A stretch of 64,000 bases of DNA from Actinomadura mexicana (GTDB taxonomy: Bacteria > Actinomycetota > Actinomycetes > Streptosporangiales > Streptosporangiaceae), in assembly GCF_900188105.1 (NCBI RefSeq), contig NZ_FZNP01000005.1, forward strand, positions 1 through 64,000, written 5' to 3'. The translations under genes were made by a program, and so were the position numbers. Positions 15,788 through 24,533 of the stretch are shown piece by piece (within the stretch, counting starts at the first letter, position 1; each line of letters starts with the position of its first letter). Below the pieces are notes generated by a model. That model did not search any database. It was not told the origin of the DNA and saw nothing but the letters and a program-made list of their open reading frames with translations.

Positions 15788-16696
15788 TCAGGGCTGGGGG
15801 GAGGGGGCGTCCTCGGCGCGGTGGCCTTCGCGTTCCAGGCGCGTCAGCCGGGCCGAGGTGAGGGCGGCGCGGAAGAGCCGAAGGCCGCGCGCGGAGCCGG
15901 GGTCGACGCCGGACAGGTCCCGGATGCGGTCCAGGCGGTAGTGCAGGGTGCGGCGGTGGATCCACGGCTCCCGCGCGGCGCGCTCGCGGTCGAGGTTGCA
16001 GGCGAGCAGCACCTCCAGCGTCCGCCGCAGGTCGGTGCCGGCGTCGAGCGGGCAGAGCACGGCGGCGAGCCGGCCGCGGATCGCGGGCTGCCCGAGGATC
16101 GCCAGCTCGACGAGCAGCTCGTCGGCCTGGTAGGGGCGGTCCTCGGCGTCCGGGATGGCCTCGGCGATCGTCAGCACGCGGGAGGCCTCCTCCAGCGCGG
16201 CCGGGATGTCGGCGATGCCGCGCCGGTAGGACTCGGCGGCGTGCACCGGGCCGCGCGAGCGGGCGGCGAGGCCCGCGGTGAACTCGGCGGCCAGGTTCTC
16301 GGCGCGCGGCGGTTCGGCGGCGGGGAACGGCACGACCAGTCCTGCCGGATCGCCCGAGTACAGCACGCCCTCCCAGGACTCCAGGCGCGCGCTCTCCCGC
16401 TCCCAGTCCGCCGCCGCGAGCGCGGGGGCCTCGCACCGCAGGACGAGGTAGGCGGACGCGAGGCGGACGCCGGCGGCGTCGGCGACGGCCCCGGCGGGAG
16501 CGCCGTCGATCAGGGTCTCGGCGAGGAGCCGGCGTAGCGGGCGCGACCTCGTCCCCTCGCGGGGCGCCTCCGCGTAGCCCTGGATGCATGCCTGCCGCGC
16601 GCCGGTGGCGAGCCGGGCCGCGTGCGCGGTCAGCTCGGCCATCTCGGTGAAGCAGCCGGGCGGCGCGACCGACCGCCTTCCTGTGATCTTGCCCAC
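15788..16696 (-). CDS. PucR-type helix-turn-helix regulator
   Basis: The 302-residue protein has a C-terminal PucR/CdaR-type DNA-binding domain (LRRTLEVLLACNLDRERAAR, EPWIHRRTLHYRLDRIRDLS). The N-terminal two-thirds is a variable sensor region without a recognised ligand pocket. The segment LLACNLDRERAAREPWIHRRTLHYR is atypical in that 'W IH' replaces the usual 'L.VH'. It is followed on the plus-strand side by the SnoaL-like gene (convergent). The katE terminator lies just upstream. A link to katE is possible but not shown. Confidence 0.8.
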   Translation of the reverse strand: MGKITGRRSVAPPGCFTEMAELTAHAARLATGARQACIQGYAEAPREGTRSRPLRRLLAETLIDGAPAGAVADAAGVRLASAYLVLRCEAPALAAADWERESARLESWEGVLYSGDPAGLVVPFPAAEPPRAENLAAEFTAGLAARSRGPVHAAESYRRGIADIPAALEEASRVLTIAEAIPDAEDRPYQADELLVELAILGQPAIRGRLAAVLCPLDAGTDLRRTLEVLLACNLDRERAAREPWIHRRTLHYRLDRIRDLSGVDPGSARGLRLFRAALTSARLTRLEREGHRAEDAPSPQP

Positions 16697-16726
16697 AGAT
16701 AAATGGCAGAATGCGGCCAGTGCTGC

Positions 16727-16773
16727 GGGGCCCGGCGCGGCGGCTCGCGTGAGCGTCCGCCGCGCCGGGCCCC
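16727..16773 (-). terminator. katE terminator
   Basis: A perfect 17-bp stem (16727-16743 with 16757-16773, GGGGCCCGG.../...CCGGGCCCC) with a 13-nt loop lies 52 bp past the katE stop. There is no T-run. Confidence 0.75.
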
Positions 16774-16824
16774 GTTCCCGTTCCGTCCCGCTCGCGAGCG
16801 GGCGACCGGCCCCCGGCCGCGGGC

Positions 16825-18921
16825 TCAGGCCGGCACGTGCGCCTTCTTGCGCGTCCAGTGCCGGTGCGCCGCGACCGCCTCGACCAGCTTGGCGGGGAAG
16901 TCGCCACCCGCCCCGCGCCCGGTGACGACGCCGGCGTCGCTGACGGAGTCCCCGTCCGAGAGCCGCACGCCGTCGATACCGGCGCGCTCCAGCAGGCCGA
17001 TCCCCGCGTCGAGCGCGCCGATCGCCTTGCAGTGCACGAACGCCTCGGCGACGAAGTGCACGGCGTCGCCGTCCCGCGCCAGTGCCTGCGCGCTCTGCTC
17101 ACCGCCCGGGACGAGCACCGCGTCATACAGGACCGACGCGACGGTCGGCATGGCGCGGGTCACCTCGATCTGACCGCCGTTGGCCGCCTGCACGAAGCCG
17201 TCCTTCGCGGCGAGGACCTCGACCACCGCCCCCGCCTCGGTGAGCGCGTCGCCGACCGCCGCGACGGCCGCCGAGTCGGCGCCGTCCGCCACCAGCACCG
17301 CGACCTTGCGGCCCTGGACGGAGTCCGCGCGCGCGTTCGCCTGGCTCAGCGCGGGCGAGGTGCGGCCGTGGTTGGCCGTCGCCGCCTCTCGCGGCGGCTC
17401 CACCCCGACGCCCTCGGCGACCTGGACGGCGAGGTCGTGGTCGACGCGGTTGAGCTGCTCGACGACGCCCTCCCGGATGTGCCGGTGGTCGCACTTGCCG
17501 AGCTCGAACCGGAAGGCGCCGACGATGTGCCCCTTCTCCCAGTCGGACATGCTGTTCCAGAACAGCGTCGCCTGGGAGTAGTGGTCGGCGAAGCTCTCGC
17601 TGCGCTTGCGGATCTTGTTGCCGTCCACCCGCTCCTGGTAGTGGCTGTAGGAGCCCTCGCCGCCGACCGCCGGGCAGCCGCCCGACAGCGAGTTCTTGTG
17701 GTAGCTCGCCCGCCCCTGGTGGATGTCCGTCTGGTGGTAGCCGTCGCGGTGGTGGTTGCGGACCGGCGCGACGGGCCGGTTCACGGGGATCTGCGGGAAG
17801 TTCGGCCCGCCGAGCCTGATCAGCTGCGTGTCCAGGTAGGAGAACAGCCGCGCCTGCAGCAGGGGGTCGTTGGTGAAGTCGATGCCGGGGACGACGTTGG
17901 CGAGGTGGAAGGCGACCTGCTCGGTCTCGGCGAAGAAGTTGTCGGGGTTGCGGTCGAGCACCAGCGTGCCGACCGGCCGCACCGGCACCCGCTCCTCCGG
18001 AATGATCTTCGTGGAGTCGAGCAGGTCGAAGTCGAACGCGTGCTCGTCCTCCTCCGGGACGAGCTGGACCCCGAACTCGTACTCGGGAAAGGCGCCGGCC
18101 TCGATCCGCTCCCACAGATCGGCCCGGTTGAAGTCGGGATTCTTCCCCGCGATCTTCTGGGTCTCGTCCCAGGCGAGCGAGTGGGTCCCGAGCTTGGGCT
18201 TCCAGTGGAACTTCACGAACGTGGCGCGCCCCTGGGCGTTCACGAGCCGGAAAGTGTGGACGCCGAAGCCCTCCATCATCGCGTAACTGCGCGGCAGCGC
18301 CCGGTCCGACATGAGCCACATCATCATGTGCATGGTCTCGGGCTGGAGTTGCACGAAGTCCCAGAGGGTGTCGTGCGCGGAGGACGCCTGCGGGATCTCG
18401 CTCGCCGGCTCGGGTTTCACCGCGTGCACGAAGTCGGGGAACTTGATGCCGTCCTGGATGAAGAAGACCGGCATGTTGTTGCCGACGAGGTCGAAATTGC
18501 CCTGCCGCGTGTAGAACTTCGTGGCGAAGCCGCGTACGTCCCGGACCGTGTCGGCGGAGCCGCGGGACCCGGCGACGGTGGAGAACCGCACGAACACCGG
18601 CGTCGTCAGCGACGTGTCGGTCAAGAATTCGGCCGTCGTGTACTCGGCGAGGGACTCGTGCAGCGTGAAATGGCCGTAGGCGCCCGAACCGCGCGCGTGC
18701 ACGACCCGCTCGGGAATCCGCTCGTGGTCGAAATGGGTGATCTTCTCGCGCAGATGGAAGTCCTCCAAGAGCGACGGCCCGCGCTCCCCCGCGGAGAGCG
18801 AGTTGTCGGTGTCGTCGACCCGGATGCCCTGGTCGGTGGTGAGCCTCGCCCCTTCCGGGCTCACCCTCCGAGGGTCCAGCTGCTCCTGCTTCCGGTCGTC
18901 GCGGCCGGTGGGGTCGCCCAT
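16825..18921 (-). CDS. katE: Large-subunit catalase HPII with C-terminal DJ-1/PfpI-like domain
   Basis: The 698-residue protein starts at the ATG complementary to 18919-18921, with GAGGAG upstream. It disproportionates hydrogen peroxide. The distal-heme His75 lies in ERVVHARGSGAYGHF; FVRFSTVAGSRGSADTVRD and the proximal-heme Tyr in RLFSYLDTQ are clear. The C-terminal domain (from about residue 545, GRKVAVLVADGADSAAVAAV) is the flavodoxin-like extension of large-subunit clade II catalases. It is divergent from a PucR-type regulator across a region with a palindrome at 19062-19079. It is likely expressed under stress or in stationary phase. Confidence 0.96.
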   Translation of the reverse strand: MGDPTGRDDRKQEQLDPRRVSPEGARLTTDQGIRVDDTDNSLSAGERGPSLLEDFHLREKITHFDHERIPERVVHARGSGAYGHFTLHESLAEYTTAEFLTDTSLTTPVFVRFSTVAGSRGSADTVRDVRGFATKFYTRQGNFDLVGNNMPVFFIQDGIKFPDFVHAVKPEPASEIPQASSAHDTLWDFVQLQPETMHMMMWLMSDRALPRSYAMMEGFGVHTFRLVNAQGRATFVKFHWKPKLGTHSLAWDETQKIAGKNPDFNRADLWERIEAGAFPEYEFGVQLVPEEDEHAFDFDLLDSTKIIPEERVPVRPVGTLVLDRNPDNFFAETEQVAFHLANVVPGIDFTNDPLLQARLFSYLDTQLIRLGGPNFPQIPVNRPVAPVRNHHRDGYHQTDIHQGRASYHKNSLSGGCPAVGGEGSYSHYQERVDGNKIRKRSESFADHYSQATLFWNSMSDWEKGHIVGAFRFELGKCDHRHIREGVVEQLNRVDHDLAVQVAEGVGVEPPREAATANHGRTSPALSQANARADSVQGRKVAVLVADGADSAAVAAVGDALTEAGAVVEVLAAKDGFVQAANGGQIEVTRAMPTVASVLYDAVLVPGGEQSAQALARDGDAVHFVAEAFVHCKAIGALDAGIGLLERAGIDGVRLSDGDSVSDAGVVTGRGAGGDFPAKLVEAVAAHRHWTRKKAHVPA

Positions 18922-19061
18922 GCTCTGGCTCCTCAGGTGATGACTCGGTGGTGGTGACTGCGCACGTGATGTGGCGGCTACCCCGGCATCTCCGCCGCAT
19001 GCGTCGTTTGACCGGAACTTGGGCCCTGTGCCGCCGGGCCGCGCGGACGGGCGGCCGAGGC

Positions 19062-19079
19062 TTGTCAGGCGGCTGACAA
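19062..19079. promoter_or_regulatory. Palindrome between katE and the PucR-type gene
   Basis: TTGTCAG-GCGG-CTGACAA is a perfect 7-bp inverted repeat, AT-richer than its surroundings, midway between the divergent katE and regulator genes. It is a plausible operator. The regulator is unknown. Confidence 0.5.
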
Positions 19080-19189
19080 AGGCCGCCGAGGACGGTGGAG
19101 CGGGATGAGTGTCGCGCGTCACGCCGCATGCCTAGGTTGAGGCGACGGGGCCCTGTGCCCGCTCCAGCACGGGGATGGGAGGTGTCACC

Positions 19190-20470
19190 GTGGAGGCGGC
19201 CTACGACGACGCGGACTCCGGATCGCCGGTCCTCGACGGCCTGGCGGACGAGCCGTGGCGGGACGTCCCGGCGGAGGAGGCGCGCTGGATGCGCCCCCGC
19301 CTGCCCGGCCTGCTCGGCGTCATGGTGGAGGGCGTGCTGCGCCACGTTCCCGAGTACGACCGGCCGGGCGACGCGGCCTACTGGCGGGTGGCCGAGGCGG
19401 CCGTCGCCAAGGCGATGGAGCACTTCGTGCAGATGATCGCCGACCCGGACACCTCGTGGAAGGAGGTGGAACAGGTCTACTTCGACGTCGGCTACGGCGA
19501 GGCCGTGGAGGGCCGGAGCCTGGAGCACCTGCAGAACGCGATGCGGGTCGGGTCGCGGCTGGCCTGGCGGCACCTGGCGGTCGAGGCCGAGCGGCTGGGC
19601 CGCCCTCCCGCGCTGGTCAGCCTGCTCGCCGAGGCGAACTTCGCCTATCTGGACGCGCTGGCCTCGGCGGCGGCGCACGGCTACGCCCGCGCCCGGGAGA
19701 AGGCCGCGGGAGAGCGCGAGCAGCGCCGCGGCCGGCTGCTGACCCTGCTGCTGTCGGACCCGCCGGCGCCGCCCGAGGTCGTCCGCGAGCAGTCGGCCCG
19801 GGCGGGCTGGCCGCTGCCGCGCCGGCTGGCGGTGATCGTGCTGCGAGCGCGGCCGGGCAGCGGCGGGGAGGGCCCGGCCGGGCTGCCGCCGTCCCTGCTG
19901 ACCGGGCTCGACCACGGCCGCCCCTGCCTGGTCATGCCGGACCCGGACGGCCCCGGGCGCCTCGACGAGCTGACCGCGACGCTCGCCGGCTGGACGGGCG
20001 CGGTCGGCCCTTCCGTGCCCGCGCAGGAGGCCGGGACCTCGCTGCTGTGGGCGCGGCGCGCCCTCGACCTGGCGCCGCCCGCGCCGTCCGGTCCGGCCGG
20101 GTCCGCCCCCGGCCGGGCCGGGCGGCGGTCGCGGCGCGGCGGGCTGCTCGTGCGGGCCGAGGAGCACCTGCCCGGCCTGCTGCTGCGCGAGGGCGCCGCG
20201 CTCGCCGCGATCGTGGCCTCCCGGCGGCTGGCGCCGCTGGACGCGGCGGGCCCGCGGCAGGGCCGGCGGCTCGCGGTGACGCTGCTGGAGTGCATGAAGC
20301 ACGGCTTCAACGCCACCGGGGCGGCCGAGGTCCTCTGCGTGCATCCCCAGACCGTCCGGTACCGGCTGGCGCAACTCCACGAAATGTTCGGCTTCGACAT
20401 CGAGGACCCGGAGATCCGGCTGGAGATGATGCTGCTCCTGCACACCTGGATCCAGCGCCGCGGCGGCTGA
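19190..20470 (+). CDS. PucR-type helix-turn-helix regulator
   Basis: The protein has about 426 residues from GTG 19190, which has GGGAGGTG correctly placed upstream; an ATG at 19175 would contain that ribosome binding site. The N-terminal half (residues 20-180) is helical, with AVAKAMEHFVQMIADPDTSW and RSLEHLQNAMRVGSRLAWRH, resembling the RsbT-antagonist/GGDEF-like sensor portions of this actinobacterial family. The C-terminal DNA-binding domain is TLLECMKHGFNATGAAEVLC, VHPQTVRYRLAQLHEMFGFD. It is divergent from katE, whose control it might exert. No effector is known. Confidence 0.82.
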   Translation: MEAAYDDADSGSPVLDGLADEPWRDVPAEEARWMRPRLPGLLGVMVEGVLRHVPEYDRPGDAAYWRVAEAAVAKAMEHFVQMIADPDTSWKEVEQVYFDVGYGEAVEGRSLEHLQNAMRVGSRLAWRHLAVEAERLGRPPALVSLLAEANFAYLDALASAAAHGYARAREKAAGEREQRRGRLLTLLLSDPPAPPEVVREQSARAGWPLPRRLAVIVLRARPGSGGEGPAGLPPSLLTGLDHGRPCLVMPDPDGPGRLDELTATLAGWTGAVGPSVPAQEAGTSLLWARRALDLAPPAPSGPAGSAPGRAGRRSRRGGLLVRAEEHLPGLLLREGAALAAIVASRRLAPLDAAGPRQGRRLAVTLLECMKHGFNATGAAEVLCVHPQTVRYRLAQLHEMFGFDIEDPEIRLEMMLLLHTWIQRRGG

Positions 20471-20580
20471 CGCGCGCCCTTCTTTCCGCGCTCCCCGCGC
20501 GTCCCGCCACCATGTCCGCCCCCGGAATCCGCTACGGTCAAGGTCGCCGCGTCGGCGAGGGGAAGGAAGACACAGAACAC

Positions 20581-20937
20581 ATGGCCGAGAAGGTCATTCG
20601 GGTGGACGACATCGACGGCTCCGAAGGGGCCGATGTCGCAAAGCGGGACTTCGAAGTCCTGGACCGGACGTTCACGATCGACTTGAACGATGACAACTAC
20701 AAGCGGCTGAACGAGATGCTGGACGCCCTCGCGCCCTTCATCGAGAACGCCGCCGAGGTGAAGCCGGCCGGGAAGGGCCGCAAGTCCCGCACGGCGAAGA
20801 TCAAGGGCTACACGAACGGCGATGTCCGTGCGTGGGCATTGCGTGAGGACATCGAAGTCTCCGAACGTGGCAAGATATCGGATGAGGTCTATGCTGCATT
20901 CATCGAGGCACATCCGGACGCCAAGCCGGACGCATAG
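20581..20937 (+). CDS. Diverged Lsr2-like nucleoid protein
   Basis: The 118-residue protein keeps the Lsr2 plan: N-terminal dimerisation strands (MAEKVIRVDDIDG, FTIDLNDDNYKRLNEMLDAL) and a C-terminal DNA-binding domain (GDVRAWALREDIEVSERGKI, SDEVYAAFIEAH). It differs from the adjacent canonical copy in that the DNA-contacting RGR becomes RGK, and the dimer region lacks the usual ADETV.F.LDG.TYEIDL sequence. It lies 17 bp upstream of the second lsr2, so they share a transcript. It could form mixed dimers and tune silencing (inference). Confidence 0.85.
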   Translation: MAEKVIRVDDIDGSEGADVAKRDFEVLDRTFTIDLNDDNYKRLNEMLDALAPFIENAAEVKPAGKGRKSRTAKIKGYTNGDVRAWALREDIEVSERGKISDEVYAAFIEAHPDAKPDA

Positions 20938-20954
20938 CTAGAGGGAGTCCCCGC

Positions 20955-21284
20955 ATGGCACAGAAGGTCGAAGTCCTTCTCGTGGACGACATCGACGGCG
21001 GAGAGGCTGACGAGACCGTCAGCTTTTCCCTCGACGGCACGTCATATGAGATCGACCTGAGCAAGAAGAACGCCGCCAAGCTCCGCAGCGGCCTGGAGCC
21101 GTTCGTGGCCGGCGCCCGCAAGGCGCGCAAGGCCGCCGGCCGGGCCGGTCGCGGGACGCGCACCGCGGGCAGCCGCGAGCGCTCCGCCGAGATTCGCGAG
21201 TGGGCGAAGAACCGCGGCATCAAGGTCAATGAGCGGGGTCGTATCCCCGCCAATGTGATCGAGCAGTACGAAGCCGCGCACTAG
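20955..21284 (+). CDS. lsr2: Lsr2, AT-rich DNA-silencing nucleoid protein
   Basis: The 109-residue protein has the full family sequence: LLVDDIDGGEADETVSFSLD and SYEIDLSKKNAAKLRSGLEP for dimerisation, a basic Arg/Lys/Ala/Gly linker (residues 52-72), and the winged AT-hook-like domain IREWAKNRGIKVNERGRIPA with the minor-groove RGR. It binds AT-rich DNA, represses horizontally acquired and secondary-metabolite genes, and organises the nucleoid. It follows a diverged paralogue and is closed by a hairpin at 21321-21357. AT-rich spots in this window (for example 63500-63778) are natural targets (inference). Confidence 0.95.
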   Translation: MAQKVEVLLVDDIDGGEADETVSFSLDGTSYEIDLSKKNAAKLRSGLEPFVAGARKARKAAGRAGRGTRTAGSRERSAEIREWAKNRGIKVNERGRIPANVIEQYEAAH

Positions 21285-21320
21285 CGGCGCCGCGCGGCCG
21301 GCGGTGTTCCGGCGCGCGGC

Positions 21321-21357
21321 GAGGGGCCGGGGCGGATTTATCCACGCCCCGGCCCTC
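21321..21357 (+). terminator. lsr2 terminator
   Basis: GAGGGGCCGGGGCG (21321-21334) pairs with CGCCCCGGCCCTC (21345-21357) with one bulged G, around a 10-nt AT-rich loop. A short T-containing tail (TTGCG) follows. Confidence 0.7.
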
Positions 21358-21467
21358 TTGCGTGCGCATCGGGCAAATCCTCCCCCCATTGCGGGAGAGA
21401 ATGCCAGTAATGGTGCGAGACAACACAATAGGCTGGCGCCGGGGGCGACGGCGGAGGGGGCGGCCCG

Positions 21468-23345
21468 TTGACACGCGTGACGCGGCGGGACAGGGTCCGG
21501 TACTGGTTCGACCGGACGATGTCGAAGGGGACGCCCGCTCTCATCGGCTGGCTCGGGCTCGCGTCCGGGGCGCTGGTGCTCGTGGTGGCGACCGCGGCGG
21601 TCGTGATCGCACCCGACGACAGCGAGTCCAACGGCCACTGGCCCGGCATGGTCTGGCGCAGCCTGCTGCGCACGCTCGATCCCGGGACGATGGGAGACGA
21701 CGCCGGCACCGCGCCGTTCCTCGGCCTGATGCTGGTCTCGACCATCGGCGGGATCTTCATCGTCAGCTCGCTCATCGGCGTGCTCACCACCGGCCTGGAA
21801 TCGAAGATCACCGAGTTGCGCAAGGGCCGGTCGCGGATCGTCGAGCACGACCACACGGTGCTGCTCGGCTGGTCCGAGCAGGTCTTCACCGTGGTGGCCG
21901 AGCTCGTGGAGGCCAACCAGAGCCGGCGCAGGTCGTGCGTGGCGATCCTCGCCGACCGCGACAAGGTCGAGATGGAGGACGCCATCCGCGCCCGGGTCGG
22001 CGACCTCGGACGCACCCGGATCGTGTGCCGCACCGGCGACCCGCTGAAGGTCGCGGACGTGGAGCTGGTCAGCCCCGGCACCGCGCGGTCCATCATGGTG
22101 GTCGCACCGGAGGTCGAGGAGTCCGACGCCCGCGTCATCAAGGTGCTGCTGTCGCTCGGCGCCCGCCCCTGGGGGCGGGGCCGCCCGCACGTGGTCGCCG
22201 CCGTGCACGACTCTGCGAACCTGCCCGCCGCCCGGCTCGCGGGCGGTCCCGCCGCGCACGTCATCGACGCCGACGACGTGGCGATCCGGCTGATCGTCCA
22301 GTCGCACCGCCAGTCGGGCCTGTCGCAGGTCTGCACCGACCTGCTGGACTTCGCCGGGCACGAGTTCTACATGCGCGCCGAGCCGGCCCTGGCGGGCATG
22401 CCGTTCGGCGCCTCGCTGTCGGCCTACGACCTCGGCGTCCCGGCCGGGCTGCGGCGGGCGGACGGGACCGTGCTGCTGAACCCGCCGATGGACACCGCGA
22501 TCCGCTCCGACGACGAGGTCATCGTCCTGGCGGAGGACGACCTGCTGATCCGGCTGGCCACCGGGCCCGCGCCGCCCGTCCGGGAGGCGGCGATCACCAC
22601 GGCGACCGCGCGGCACCCGGTGGCCGAGCGCACGCTGATGCTCGGCTGGAACCACCGCGCACCGAAGATCATCGAACTGCTGGACGAGTTCCTCGCCCCG
22701 GACTCGGCGCTGGTCGTGGCCGCACCGCGCGAGGACCCGACCGGGGCGCTGCCCCCGGCGACCAACCTCAGGGTCGACTTCGTCCGGGCGGAGCCGACCG
22801 AGCGTCCGGCGCTGGAGTCCCTCGACCTCGGCTCCTTCCAGCGGGTCATCGTGCTGTCGGACGCCCGGCAGGACCGGGAGCACGCCGACGCCCGCACCCT
22901 CGTCACGCTGCTGCACCTGCGCGACATCGAGGACGGGCTCGGCGACCCCTTCGCCATCGTCAGCGAGATCAACGACGACGCCAACCGGGAGATCGCGCAG
23001 GTCACCAAGGCCGACGACTTCGTGGTCAGCGAGAAGCTGATCAGCCTGATGCTGACCCAGCTGAGCGAGAACCGGCACCTGTACGAGGTGTTCGCCGACC
23101 TGCTCGACCCGGCCGGTTCGGAGATCTACCTCAAGCCGGCCTGCGACTACCTGGCGCCGGACGCCGAGGCCGACTTCGCGACGCTGATCGAGTCGGCGCG
23201 GCGGCGCGGCGAGGTCGCGCTCGGCTACCGCCTGACGGAGCGGTTCCACGAGCCGCCCGGCTACGGGGTGGTGCTGAACCCGGACAAGACGGCGCCGCTG
23301 ACGCTGTCGGCCGACGACCGCGTCATCGTGCTCGCCGAGAACTGA
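21468..23345 (+). CDS. CASTOR/POLLUX-like ion-channel protein with NAD-binding (RCK-like) domains
   Basis: The 625-residue protein begins at TTG 21468, chosen because GGAGGGGG lies 9-16 nt upstream; an ATG 51 bp later is the alternative. It has membrane segments at about 26-48 and 83-107, then two TrkA/RCK-like Rossmann regions (HTVLLGWSEQVFTVVAEL near 130, and RTLMLGWNHRAPKIIELLDE near 387). This is the architecture of the plant CASTOR/POLLUX family and bacterial homologues, which are potassium or calcium-regulated channels. The classical pore filter is not evident, so transport is inferred. It is monocistronic, after lsr2. Confidence 0.78.
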   Translation: MTRVTRRDRVRYWFDRTMSKGTPALIGWLGLASGALVLVVATAAVVIAPDDSESNGHWPGMVWRSLLRTLDPGTMGDDAGTAPFLGLMLVSTIGGIFIVSSLIGVLTTGLESKITELRKGRSRIVEHDHTVLLGWSEQVFTVVAELVEANQSRRRSCVAILADRDKVEMEDAIRARVGDLGRTRIVCRTGDPLKVADVELVSPGTARSIMVVAPEVEESDARVIKVLLSLGARPWGRGRPHVVAAVHDSANLPAARLAGGPAAHVIDADDVAIRLIVQSHRQSGLSQVCTDLLDFAGHEFYMRAEPALAGMPFGASLSAYDLGVPAGLRRADGTVLLNPPMDTAIRSDDEVIVLAEDDLLIRLATGPAPPVREAAITTATARHPVAERTLMLGWNHRAPKIIELLDEFLAPDSALVVAAPREDPTGALPPATNLRVDFVRAEPTERPALESLDLGSFQRVIVLSDARQDREHADARTLVTLLHLRDIEDGLGDPFAIVSEINDDANREIAQVTKADDFVVSEKLISLMLTQLSENRHLYEVFADLLDPAGSEIYLKPACDYLAPDAEADFATLIESARRRGEVALGYRLTERFHEPPGYGVVLNPDKTAPLTLSADDRVIVLAEN

Positions 23346-23400
23346 GCGGGGCCCCGCAGGGTGTCGGCTGGGGCCGCGCGCGGCGTTGCGGGGCGCGGGG

Positions 23401-24402
23401 TCATCGCAGCGGCGGGCCGAGATCGTGCCCGGCCCGCACGGCGCCGGCGACGCGCTCGCGCAGCGCCAGCTCGGCCCCGCGGGCGTCCTCGGCCATCCCG
23501 CGGATCTCCTCGCCGGCCATCGCGTCCCCGACGGTGCTCGCCAGCAGGTCCCGGTAGCGGGCGTTCTGCTCGGGCAGCCCCCGCAGGACGCCGGACTCGT
23601 GGTAGGCGTCGTCGGCCTCGGCCGCCCGTCGCGCGTAGGCCTCCAGCGCCTCGATCCGCCCGGTGACCGAGCTGATCGACAGCTCCAGGGCGCGGTCCTG
23701 CGGCTCCAGCAGGGCCCGGACGCGCGCCGAGAGGCGTTCCGGCTCCTGGGCGCGGCGCTCCCGGCGCAGCCGCGTGTGCTCGGCGAGGACGCCCGCGATC
23801 GCCCACTCCTGCCGCGGCAGGACGACCGAGTTGTTGATGTCGTCGAGCAGCCCGGCGCCGTGCGCCCGCGACCCGAGCACGGCGTCGACGGCGCGCTGGG
23901 CGCGGACGAGGAGCCCGGAGGCGGGCTGGTCGAAGTCGGCCGGCAGCAGGTAGCGGCCGTGGTGCTCGCGCGCGGCGCGGGCGGCGGCGGGCTCCCGGAC
24001 GTACCGCAGCGCCCCGGCGACCCAGCCGGCGAAGCTCGCGGCCGCGAGGACGACGGCGGCCTCCACCTGGCCGAGCAGCAGCAGGAGGACCTGCAGGGCC
24101 GGGGTGAGCATCATCGCGAGCACGGGCAGCCTCCCCCAGCGCACCGCGCCGCCCACCAGCTCGTCGTCGTCCAGCGAGGCCACGAAGCACACGCGCAGCC
24201 ACCCGCCGGGCAGGACGCCGTAGAAGAGCGCGAAGGCCGGGATCCACACCAGCCGTGCCGCGACCGTGGCGCCGCGCAGCCGCGGGGGCGCGGGAGCGGG
24301 CAGGCAGGCGGGGACGAGCCGCTCGGGTGCGGCGGCCAGCAGGGCGCGCTCCTCGCCGATGCCGGGATCGAACACCGGGCGGGGACGGTATCGCTCGGTC
24401 AT
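23401..24402 (-). CDS. Membrane protein of unknown function with charged C-terminal domain
   Basis: The protein has about 333 residues from the ATG complementary to 24400-24402, which has GGAGGGAG upstream. Hydrophobic segments lie at about 46-75 and 90-125 (LPVLAMMLTPALQVLLLLLG and VVLAAASFAGWVAGA). The C-terminal 200 residues are soluble, Arg/Glu/Ala-rich and probably helical, ending near LASTVGDAMAGEEIRGMAED. I recognise no domain. It is convergent with the channel gene (55 bp apart). The length and codon use support a genuine protein. Confidence 0.68.
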   Translation of the reverse strand: MTERYRPRPVFDPGIGEERALLAAAPERLVPACLPAPAPPRLRGATVAARLVWIPAFALFYGVLPGGWLRVCFVASLDDDELVGGAVRWGRLPVLAMMLTPALQVLLLLLGQVEAAVVLAAASFAGWVAGALRYVREPAAARAAREHHGRYLLPADFDQPASGLLVRAQRAVDAVLGSRAHGAGLLDDINNSVVLPRQEWAIAGVLAEHTRLRRERRAQEPERLSARVRALLEPQDRALELSISSVTGRIEALEAYARRAAEADDAYHESGVLRGLPEQNARYRDLLASTVGDAMAGEEIRGMAEDARGAELALRERVAGAVRAGHDLGPPLR

Positions 24403-24533
24403 CGCCACTCCCTCCGCGTCGGGAACCCTGTGCCGGGCGGTTCCGAGCCTTCCACGCGGGACCCGGACCTCTCCGGGTTGTCACGAGATCCGGACATTCC
24501 TGCCGTCTCCAGGCATCCCTCCTCCGGTACCGG

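Noticed and set aside
17123-20443. Open frame of more than 1,100 codons on the minus strand
   Set aside because: It overlaps katE and the PucR-type gene in other frames, has arginine/glycine/alanine-skewed composition and no domain. It is an artefact of high GC.
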